In this document: piece after piece, positions 1 to 5,643 of the stretch
How positions within the stretch are numbered: the first letter of the stretch is position 1
Layout: the number at the start of each line of letters is the position of its first letter
Assembly: GCA_018265835.1 (NCBI GenBank)
Contig: JABLYK010000036.1
Coordinates: 1 to 21,540, forward strand
Direction of reading: 5' to 3'
Origin: Oscillospiraceae bacterium
Lineage (GTDB): Bacteria; Bacillota; Clostridia; Oscillospirales; Oscillospiraceae
Length of the DNA: 21,540 bases
Translations under genes and position numbers: made by a program
Notes under the pieces: model-generated
What the model saw: only the letters and a program-made list of their open reading frames with translations
The model's database searches: none
Told to the model about the DNA's origin: nothing

Positions 1-58
1 TGCGGAGCTTGCGAGGACGCGAGCGCGCCCGTTCTGACGCTGACTGATGAGGGGAACA
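1..58 (-). repeat. Fragment of the modular intergenic repeat (A-module start)
   Basis: Read on the minus strand this stretch has a CCCCTCATCAG motif (end of a C-type module) followed by CGTCAGAACGGG, the start of an A-type module. Bases 1-39 are a perfect inverted copy of 5352-5390. The copy is cut by the window edge, so its full extent is unknown. Nothing coding is supported here. Confidence 0.75.
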
Positions 59-140
59 AATCTCCCCGACCAAGCCCGCATCGCACGCTACAGAGAACAA
101 CATTATGTAAACCGCATACACGCCAAACGGCGCAAACAGA

Positions 141-174
141 TAGCCCCTTGTTTCATCCGTGAAACAAGGGGCTA
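141..174 (-). terminator. 15-bp perfect hairpin, probable terminator of the orphan RNA
   Basis: Bases 141-155 and 160-174 are perfectly complementary, with a TCCG loop (CGGA on the minus strand). On the minus strand the stem is followed by TCTGTTTGCG, a weak T-rich tail, so termination is plausible but not textbook. It lies about 240 bases downstream of a consensus minus-strand promoter. Confidence 0.55.
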
Positions 175-414
175 CCCTGCTGTGTTCGGTTCCATCACCG
201 GAAACCTCCGTTCTGTGAATTGTCATCCGTCACTGTGGTGCGCGGGGGAGGTATACGAGAAAAGATTCCACACCGTACCCTCAGACCAACTCCGGCGTGT
301 CAGGCCCTGCCTGCAGCCGGGAACCGCTGTACATCGGACCCACCTCCTGCGATCGGTTTGACCTTCTATTCTTAAAAACAGCGCCCTTTCGGGTCTGCTG
401 CTCTCTTCCTCCTT
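141..414 (-). ncRNA. Candidate structured noncoding RNA of about 270 nt, unidentified
   Basis: A perfect sigma-A-type promoter (421-450) should start a minus-strand transcript near position 413. It would run to the strong hairpin at 141-174. No reading frame in the interval looks protein-like: the 93-codon frame starting upstream of the promoter has no ribosome site and no family resemblance. The RNA shows local stems: CAGC...GCTG around a CCCGAAAGGG stem near the 5' end (about 380-400), and a GGTTTCC/GGAACC stem shortly before the terminator. I compared it by eye with 6S, SRP, RNase P, tmRNA, T-box and common riboswitch signatures and could not assign it. The next gene on this strand is not in the window, so it could be a leader for a gene off the left edge, although the hairpin at 141-174 argues for a separate RNA. 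Confidence 0.45.
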
Positions 415-420
415 GGCCTC

Positions 421-450
421 ATTATAGCGGAAAACGCCCAGCGCTGTCAA
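421..450 (-). promoter_or_regulatory. Consensus sigma-A promoter of the orphan RNA
   Basis: On the minus strand, TTGACA (450-445) and TATAAT (426-421) are separated by 18 bases. Both hexamers match consensus exactly, the strongest promoter on this strand in the window. The predicted start is at about 412-414. It lies about 110 bases downstream of the plsY-like stop codon. Confidence 0.75.
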
Positions 451-558
451 TGGCCAAAACGACAAAAGATTGCCATTTTTCCTGTGCAAAATCACGAACT
501 GCAAGAGACGAAGAACTGAAAAACATGCCGAAATGCACAGAAAACCACACGCTGTCGC

Positions 559-1131
559 TTATGCGGAGCGCAGTTCCGGCCAGTGCCGCGCGACGACGGG
601 CGCGGCGATGAGCAGGCAGCCGAGCGCAATCGACGGCGGATTAACCACGAGCGCGGCGGCGGCGAAAACGAGATAGCTCACCACGCTGCGCTTCGCGTGC
701 GGGTGGATGCGCACGACGGTGGACAGCAGCACATACGGCACGGCCAGCGCGAGCAGGGAGTAGTTCCACGGCAGCAGGCCGAGCAGCGCGCCGAACGACG
801 TGGCGATGCCCTTGCCGCCGCGGCCGTGCAGCATGGGCGAGAACACGTGCCCCAGCACGGGCGCGGCCAGCACCGGCGAAAACCACAGCGACATGGTGTC
901 CATCCGCTTTGCGGCGAGCCACACGGGGAGAAACCCCTTTGCCAGATCGCACAGCAGGCACAGGCTGCCCACCGGTTTGCCGGCGAGCTGCATGGCGTTG
1001 TGCGTGCCGGGGTTGCCGTCGTCCGACGCGGCGACGGTGTCCACGCCGCAAAGCTGCTTGGGCAGCAGCCAGCTATACAGCACGCTGCCGGACAAAAATC
1101 CGATCAGCGAATAAAACATGGCTTCCTTCAT
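559..1131 (-). CDS. plsY: PlsY-like glycerol-3-phosphate acyltransferase
   Basis: This 190-residue polytopic membrane protein resembles PlsY, which transfers the acyl group from acyl-phosphate to glycerol-3-phosphate to make lysophosphatidic acid, the first acylation in membrane lipid synthesis. Seen in the sequence: an N-terminal membrane helix (about 5-22), a GNPGTHNAMQLAG segment (about 39-51) matching the GNPGATN motif, and GHVFSPMLHGRGGKGIATSFG-type residues (94-114) matching the GGKG motif, plus several further helices. The first motif is preceded by SDD rather than the usual GSG, so it is a divergent member and may be a paralogue with altered donor or acceptor use. The ATG at 1131 overlaps the upstream glycosyltransferase stop (ATGA), which fixes the start and indicates translational coupling. 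The longer in-frame extension upstream is arginine-rich shadow translation of the glycosyltransferase. No convincing terminator follows. Confidence 0.85.
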   Translation of the reverse strand: MKEAMFYSLIGFLSGSVLYSWLLPKQLCGVDTVAASDDGNPGTHNAMQLAGKPVGSLCLLCDLAKGFLPVWLAAKRMDTMSLWFSPVLAAPVLGHVFSPMLHGRGGKGIATSFGALLGLLPWNYSLLALAVPYVLLSTVVRIHPHAKRSVVSYLVFAAAALVVNPPSIALGCLLIAAPVVARHWPELRSA

Positions 1132-2237
1132 GCGTGCGTCAGCTCCAGTACGGCGCGGCAGATGTCGTCCGCCGCGTGGGGGTTGATGTGTGTGCGCTGG
1201 CAGCGGAACATTTCCGCCTGCGCGTCCGGGTTGTTTGCGAGCGTGACGGCGCGTGCGACCAGCTCGTCCGTGTCCCCGCCGGCGAGGGACATCCCCGTTT
1301 CGGAGAAGTAGCGCGCGTTTTCGGTCTCGCAGCCGGGGATGGGCTTCGTGTGGATGAGGGCGGTGTTTTTGGCGGCGGCCTCCGTGCTCGTCAGCCCGCC
1401 GGGCTTCGTGAACAGCAGGTCGCACGCGTCCATATACAGCGGCACCTGCGTGGTGAAGTCCAGCACGGTGGCCGTTTCCGGGCCATACCGCTCGCGCAGC
1501 CGGGCTTTCAGCGCCTGATTGCTGCCGCCGAGCAGGATTGGGTGCGCGTCCGGCGCCTGCCGCAGCACGCTGTCGGTCAGCTCCTCCAGATTGCCGTAGC
1601 CCATCGAGCCGGACATAATGAGGTAGTACGGCCTGTCCGGATCCAGCCCCAGCGCTTCGCGTGCCTGCAGCCGGTCGCCCCGGCCGCAGAATGCGTCGCG
1701 CACGGGGATACCCGTGTAGCGCAGCTTCTCCGCCGGGATGCCGCGCTCCAGATAGGTGCGGCCCGCTTCGCCCTGCGGCACGAAGTAATAGTCCAGCTCC
1801 GTCTCCTCCTCAAAGGGGATGCAGGTGTAGTCCGTGCCGATGAAGAACGTCGGCACGGTGAGACCGCGGTTGCGCCGCAGCCACGTGAGCGTCTCGGCGG
1901 GGTAGAGGTGCGTGGTGATCACGCCGTCGAAGCCGTTGTCCTCGATATATTCGTGCAGCGCGGCCGCGCCGCGCACGTTGCAGTAATAGATGACGAATTT
2001 GCGGTTGGGCGAGCTGAGGTGCTGCGCGATCTGGTACGCCTTGCCGAACAGCGGCGCGGCGTGCTGCGTGACGGAGATATACACTTTGGAAAAGCCGTCG
2101 TTGCAGATGCTCCGCACGAAGCGCGCGCCGTCCACGAAGTCGGCCTCTGCGCCGAGCTGCGTCAGCTTCTCCTGCAGCGCCTTGGCCGCCGAGTTATGTC
2201 CCTGTCCGCTGCTGCGGGAGAGAATGAGATATTTCAC
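1128..2237 (-). CDS. MGDG-synthase/MurG-like glycosyltransferase (diacylglycerol glycosyltransferase family)
   Basis: This 369-residue cytosolic or membrane-associated GT-B enzyme has the family's N-terminal glycine-rich signature near residue 8 (SRSSGQGHNSAAKAL). Its C-terminal donor-sugar site is LFTKPGGLTSTEAAAKNTALI-like, split as TKPGG, LTSTEA. This architecture (MGDG-synthase-type N domain plus GT28-type C domain) is known for UgtP-like diacylglycerol glucosyltransferases and relatives; the exact sugar and acceptor cannot be read from sequence. I chose the GTG at 2237 because AAGGAG lies 9 bases upstream and the family N-terminus (KYLILS) starts there. An ATG 17 codons upstream lacks a ribosome site. 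It is directly coupled to the PlsY-like gene, so both probably act in glycerolipid or glycolipid synthesis. Confidence 0.88.
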   Translation of the reverse strand: MKYLILSRSSGQGHNSAAKALQEKLTQLGAEADFVDGARFVRSICNDGFSKVYISVTQHAAPLFGKAYQIAQHLSSPNRKFVIYYCNVRGAAALHEYIEDNGFDGVITTHLYPAETLTWLRRNRGLTVPTFFIGTDYTCIPFEEETELDYYFVPQGEAGRTYLERGIPAEKLRYTGIPVRDAFCGRGDRLQAREALGLDPDRPYYLIMSGSMGYGNLEELTDSVLRQAPDAHPILLGGSNQALKARLRERYGPETATVLDFTTQVPLYMDACDLLFTKPGGLTSTEAAAKNTALIHTKPIPGCETENARYFSETGMSLAGGDTDELVARAVTLANNPDAQAEMFRCQRTHINPHAADDICRAVLELTHA

Positions 2238-2283
2238 AGGCCGATTCTCCTTATCCGATCTGTTGTGTGTCCTTAGGATTTGC

Positions 2284-2311
2284 ATCATACGCCCAGCTTA
2301 AAACGTAAGAA
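2284..2311 (-). promoter_or_regulatory. Possible promoter of the glycosyltransferase-plsY pair
   Basis: On the minus strand, TTCTTA (2311-2306) and TATGAT (2289-2284) are 16 bases apart, about 50 bases before the GTG start. The -35 match is only moderate. Between this site and the terminator at 2389-2410 I see no other element. Confidence 0.35.
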
Positions 2312-2388
2312 TACGCGAATGATAGCCATGAGATGTTAAGAGTCTGTTAATTCTGGCGGAAAAGGGAACAGACAGGGAAAATTGGGCG

Positions 2389-2410
2389 AAAAAACAGACG
2401 CTCCGGCGTC
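2389..2410 (-). terminator. Intrinsic terminator facing the BCCT operon, built partly from repeat DNA
   Basis: GACGC (2397-2401) and GCGTC (2406-2410) form a stem with a TCCG loop, followed on the minus strand by a run of six T (2394-2389). The right arm of the stem is the GCGTC that opens the A module at 2407, so the repeat completes the hairpin. It would stop transcripts that have left the BCCT gene and crossed the repeat. Confidence 0.5.
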
Positions 2411-2635
2411 AGAATGACAGCGCAAGGTCGATCCCGTACCGCTTGCGGCACGGGATCGACCGGCACTGTCATTCTTCCTTTCCCGGACGCAGGTCAAGCC
2501 TGCGTCCGGGAATGCGGGGGTGCGTTTTTCGTAGGGGCCGATGCGCTCCCAGAGCACTTTGTCGCCGCCGCCGGCGGCTCGGGCGCCGACATCGGCCCGC
2601 CGGTACGCGCTGCGATACGCAACGGGGACTTCGAA
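2407..2635 (+). repeat. Modular intergenic repeat, A and B modules plus a divergent palindromic tail
   Basis: The A module (2407-2480) starts CGTCAGAATGACAG. It has a long stem (GGTCGATCCCG and CGGGATCGACC arms), closes with CTGTCATTCT, and is followed by the TTCCTT linker. The B slot (2482-2510) is a 12-bp stem with a TCAAG loop. A GCGGGGGTGCG tract follows. The rest (about 2530-2600) is framed by GGGCCGATG and CATCGGCCC inverted arms, and a GCGATACGC motif (about 2610) lies close to the BCCT stop. No gene is supported between 2312 and 2638. Confidence 0.8.
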
Positions 2636-2638
2636 TTT

Positions 2639-4168
2639 TTATGGTGTGCCGTCCTGTTCATGCAGATAGGCGCGCGCGTCCTTGAAGAAGCTGGCGACGA
2701 TCAGCAGCACGATGATGCCAATTGGCAGCGCCGCGATGATGGACACCGATTGCAGGCTGTACATGGAGTTCTCTGCGAAAATCAGCGCGATGGGCAGCAG
2801 GATAAACATCACGGCCCAGAAGGTGCGGATGCGCTTGTCCGGCTCTTCGTCTACGGCGAGTGTTTTGTAGGAGTACGAAGAGATCACCATCGTGAGCGCA
2901 TCAAACGTGGTGGAGTAGAACGCGATCATCGTGATCACGAGAAGCAGCAGTCCCAGCTCGGTCAACGGCAGCGTGTCGAAGATGCGCAGGATTGCCGTGG
3001 AATAGTCGCCGCCTGCGGCGAGATAGCCGGAGATATCCACACCGTGCTTCAGCTGCTGCGCCATGCCGTAGTTGCCAAGAACGATGAACGAGGTAAACGT
3101 GCCGGCCAGTCCCCAGCCGTAGCCGCCGAGCACCGTTTCGCGGACGGTTTTGCCTTTGCTGATTGTGCCGATGAAGAACGGCGTTGCGACGCACCATACC
3201 ATCCAGTATGCCCAGTAGTAGATGGTCCAGTTCTGCGGGAACGAGGTTTCCCGCAGCGGATCCATCCATGTTGCCATGCCGACGAAATTCTGCACCAGAT
3301 TGCCGAGGGCGGAGAAGCCGGTCTCCAGAATATAGCGAGCCTCGCCGCCGCCCAGCAGCACGTACAGCAGCAGCGCGAAAAACAGATAGGAGCAGTAGCC
3401 GGCGAGGCGGGAGATGCCCTTCATCCCGAACCAGACGGTCAGCGTGTATACCGCGGCGATCACAAGCAGGATGGCGATGGTAAGCCCCATACCGCCGCTC
3501 ACGCCCAATACGCGGCTGAGCGCGGCGGACAGCAGCGGCGTCGCCAGCGAGAAGGTCGTCGCCGTACCGGCGAGCAACGCGAAAATGGCGATCAGGTCGA
3601 TGATCTTGCCGCCTGCGTGGTCTACGTGATTTCCAAGGATGGGGCGGCACGCCTCCGAGAATTTCTGCTTTTCGCGGCCGCGCACATGCAGCATAAAGCC
3701 GAACGCGACGGCCAGAACAATGTAGAAGCTCCACGCAATCGGCCCCCAGTGGAACAGGGGGTAGGTTGACGCCCACTGCTGGATGCCGCCGAGCGCATCA
3801 ATGTGCGATTCGTTGGCGTACAGCGCCCACTCGCAGAGGGAATAGAACAAAATGTCCGCCGCCATGGTGGAGGTAAAGATCATCATGCCCCAGCGGAACG
3901 GGGAATAGAGCGGCTTATCCGTTTTTCCCAGCCGGATGTTTCCGAAACGGGAAAACGCCAGATACATCGTGCAGGCAAAGATGCCTGTGCCGAGCAGCGC
4001 GTAATACAGCCCGCAGTCATCACCCAGAAAGCCGCGCACGGCGTTGAGCACGAGCGCGGACTGGCCGGGCAGCAGCATGAACAGCACACCCAACGCGACC
4101 ACGCCGACGAGCGGGACGATCGTGGCCACCCAGTCGATCCGCCCTTTCAGAGATTGCTTTTGCTTCAT
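2639..4168 (-). CDS. BCCT-family transporter (betaine/carnitine/choline type)
   Basis: This 509-residue protein has about 12 membrane segments and imports a quaternary-ammonium compound across the cytoplasmic membrane. Family landmarks: FHWGPIAWSFYIVLAVAFGF near residues 138-157, and the BCCT signature beginning NWTIYYWAYWMVW and continuing to SKGKTVRE, close to the CaiT/BetP form. A long charged osmosensory C-terminal tail as in BetP is absent: the protein ends shortly after the last helix (ARAYLHEQDGTP). The ATG at 4168 has GGGAGGG 7 bases upstream. It lies 15 bases after the choline-kinase-like gene, so choline is a reasonable substrate guess; carnitine or betaine cannot be excluded. Length is normal for the family. 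Confidence 0.92.
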   Translation of the reverse strand: MKQKQSLKGRIDWVATIVPLVGVVALGVLFMLLPGQSALVLNAVRGFLGDDCGLYYALLGTGIFACTMYLAFSRFGNIRLGKTDKPLYSPFRWGMMIFTSTMAADILFYSLCEWALYANESHIDALGGIQQWASTYPLFHWGPIAWSFYIVLAVAFGFMLHVRGREKQKFSEACRPILGNHVDHAGGKIIDLIAIFALLAGTATTFSLATPLLSAALSRVLGVSGGMGLTIAILLVIAAVYTLTVWFGMKGISRLAGYCSYLFFALLLYVLLGGGEARYILETGFSALGNLVQNFVGMATWMDPLRETSFPQNWTIYYWAYWMVWCVATPFFIGTISKGKTVRETVLGGYGWGLAGTFTSFIVLGNYGMAQQLKHGVDISGYLAAGGDYSTAILRIFDTLPLTELGLLLLVITMIAFYSTTFDALTMVISSYSYKTLAVDEEPDKRIRTFWAVMFILLPIALIFAENSMYSLQSVSIIAALPIGIIVLLIVASFFKDARAYLHEQDGTP

Positions 4169-4183
4169 GTTGTGACCCTCCCG

Positions 4184-5140
4184 TTATGTTCCAAGCCTGC
4201 TGTTCACGATGCGCGCGAACGTCTTTGCGCAGTGGTATTGGTACAGCGCGTAGTCTCCGAAGTCTACTCCGAGACTCTTTTTGTATTCGCACCAGTTGCT
4301 CCACAGCAGGCCGCCTGCTGCGATGTAGCAATAGATCTTGAGCCGCACGGACGGCGCGCATCCCTCCGTGAAGTAGAGGTCGATCAGCCGGTCAATGTGT
4401 ACGCGGTCGTACATGGAATAGAGGCAAAACATTGCGATATCCACATGGGGATCCTGCATCCCGGCGTATTCCCAATCAATCAGGCGGATGTCCTCCCCGC
4501 GTCCGGAATCCGGCACGAACAGAAAATTGTCCGCCACGGCGTCGATGTGCGCCAGGATACAGCGCTTTGGCTGCGCGTCGATGTAGGCGCGCAGACCGAA
4601 CACCTGCTCCTTCGTCTCGGCATAGTCGGGGTAAACCGAAGCGCGGCCGCCCCGCAGCGATTCATAAAATGCAATTTTTCCAAACAGGTCAAACGTGTGC
4701 GGCACGGTCAGCGCCAGATCGTGAAAGGCCCGCAGCTTCTGCATACAGCGCGTCGTGTCCGCTTCGCACAGGGGGTCGCATACACGCGCCCCCTCGAGAA
4801 ACCGCGTAATCTTGCAGCCGCTGTCAGGATCAAAATAGACAATGTCGTCGCAGATGCCCTTCCCGTCGATGGCGCGGTACGCTGCTGCCTCCTGCGCGCG
4901 GTCAATCAGATGATCGGTGCCCGCGCCGGGGATGCGTATGATGAATTTTTCTCCGCGGCACAAAAACGAAAACGAGCAGTTCGTCATGCCTTTTTTCATT
5001 GCGGTGATTTCCGACAGTTCGCCGGCGCGGACGTTCATCGCCTCCGCAATCTGCAGCTTCAGCGCGCTGGTCGTTTCCGCAGCGCTTCGTGGAGAGCCGT
5101 TTGCCGAAATGTTCACAACATCACCAATTTGAGCGTTCAT
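4184..5140 (-). CDS. LicA-type choline kinase-like phosphotransferase
   Basis: This 318-residue protein has an aminoglycoside phosphotransferase/choline kinase fold: MKKGMTNCSF near 48-57 (nucleotide loop region), HIDAVADN at 198-205 (the HxDxxxxN catalytic motif with Asp200 and Asn205) and IDWEYAG at 221-227 (metal-binding Asp222). The family phosphorylates choline or related small alcohols with ATP in the cytosol. In some bacteria phosphocholine is then attached to surface polymers, but no nucleotidyltransferase (LicC) or transferase (LicD) is seen here. The ATG at 5140 has AAGG 7 bases upstream; a GTG two codons earlier is only one base from that site and was rejected. It is the first gene of an operon with the BCCT transporter 15 bases downstream, suggesting uptake plus trapping of choline. 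Confidence 0.85.
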   Translation of the reverse strand: MNAQIGDVVNISANGSPRSAAETTSALKLQIAEAMNVRAGELSEITAMKKGMTNCSFSFLCRGEKFIIRIPGAGTDHLIDRAQEAAAYRAIDGKGICDDIVYFDPDSGCKITRFLEGARVCDPLCEADTTRCMQKLRAFHDLALTVPHTFDLFGKIAFYESLRGGRASVYPDYAETKEQVFGLRAYIDAQPKRCILAHIDAVADNFLFVPDSGRGEDIRLIDWEYAGMQDPHVDIAMFCLYSMYDRVHIDRLIDLYFTEGCAPSVRLKIYCYIAAGGLLWSNWCEYKKSLGVDFGDYALYQYHCAKTFARIVNSRLGT

Positions 5141-5150
5141 GTACACACCT

Positions 5151-5162
5151 TATTTCGAAATA
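5151..5162. promoter_or_regulatory. 12-bp perfect palindrome TATTTCGAAATA, candidate operator
   Basis: The palindrome lies about 10-20 bases downstream of the predicted transcription start and immediately upstream of the ribosome site of the choline-kinase-like gene. A regulator bound there would block the promoter region or early elongation. The regulator is not identifiable. Confidence 0.45.
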
Positions 5163-5177
5163 AATGAACATGGCGCA

Positions 5178-5206
5178 ATCGTAGCATATTCGACCGGAAA
5201 TGTCAA
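5178..5206 (-). promoter_or_regulatory. Promoter of the choline kinase-BCCT operon
   Basis: On the minus strand, TTGACA (5206-5201) and TACGAT (5183-5178) are separated by 17 bases. The predicted start is near 5171, giving a leader of about 30 bases. Confidence 0.7.
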
Positions 5207-5224
5207 TTCCTTTCTGCGCCTGCG

Positions 5225-5258
5225 CAAAAAAACAGACGCTCCCGCAGGAGCGTCTGTT
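5225..5258 (-). terminator. Strong intrinsic terminator facing the ABC operon
   Basis: A 12-bp perfect stem (5231-5242 with 5247-5258, CGCA on the plus strand as loop) is followed on the minus strand by a T run. It lies about 390 bases beyond the stop of the last ABC gene and just upstream of the choline operon promoter, insulating the two. Confidence 0.8.
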
Positions 5259-5268
5259 GGTGCGTGTA

Positions 5269-5325
5269 CCCAAAACCTTCCCCTTGAGGGGAAGGTGGCC
5301 GCCCGAAGGGCGGTCGGATGAGGTG
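5269..5325 (+). repeat. C module of the intergenic repeat (copy C1)
   Basis: Hairpin 1 is CCTTCCCC/GGGGAAGG with a TTGA loop (5276-5295). Hairpin 2 has CCGCCC/GGGCGG arms around GAA (about 5299-5313). The copy ends in GGATGAGGTG. It closely matches the inverted copy at 18098-18153. Confidence 0.85.
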
Positions 5326-5333
5326 TCGTGCAT

Positions 5334-5512
5334 TCCCCTCATCAGTTGCAACGTCAGAACGGGCGCGCTCGCGTCCTCGCAAGCTCCGCATCGCTCGCCC
5401 CCGTGTAAAACACGCGGTCTCGTTCGCTCTGCTGCTCGTCCTTTCAAATTCGAAACTCAGTTTCGAATTTGGTTATGGAGAGCCACCTCACCCCCCCGAG
5501 GGGAAGCCTTGG
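5334..5512 (+). repeat. A-type module with B-slot hairpin and a truncated, inverted C module
   Basis: After a CCCCTCATCAG end motif, CGTCAGAACGGG starts an A-type module at 5352; its first 39 bases (5352-5390) match 1-39 in inverted orientation. A CGTCCTTT linker leads to a B-slot hairpin (5446-5456 with 5460-5470, AAATTCGAAAC arms). Bases 5483-5512 are an inverted C module whose second hairpin is missing (CCACCTCA joined directly to the CCCCCGAGGGGAAGCC stem). Confidence 0.7.
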
Positions 5513-5541
5513 ACGCGATACACACCGCACCCCCGCATCCA

Positions 5542-5643
5542 CCAGACGCAAGCTTGACTTGCGGCTGGGAAAGGAAGAATGACAGTGCCGGTCAATCCCG
5601 CGCCGCAAGCGGCGCGGGATGACCTTGCACTGCCATTCTGACG
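5542..5643 (-). repeat. Modular intergenic repeat abutting the ABC gene stop codon (copy A2/B2)
   Basis: Read on the minus strand, the A module starts CGTCAGAATGGCAG directly after the TAA stop of the ABC gene (5643 is the next base). It has a fully paired inner stem (ATCCCGCGCCGC with GCGGCGCGGGAT) and runs to CTGTCATTCTTCCTT at 5571. The B-slot hairpin follows (5542-5569), then the GCGGGGGTGCGG tract. Confidence 0.85.

Noticed and set aside
141..414. Assignment of the orphan RNA as 6S RNA or a known riboswitch
   Set aside because: No diagnostic conserved motif of those classes could be found by eye, and a global 5'-3' pairing typical of 6S RNA was not evident.
223..504. 93-codon minus-strand frame over the orphan RNA
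   Set aside because: Its start lies upstream of the consensus promoter, there is no ribosome site, and the product resembles no protein family.
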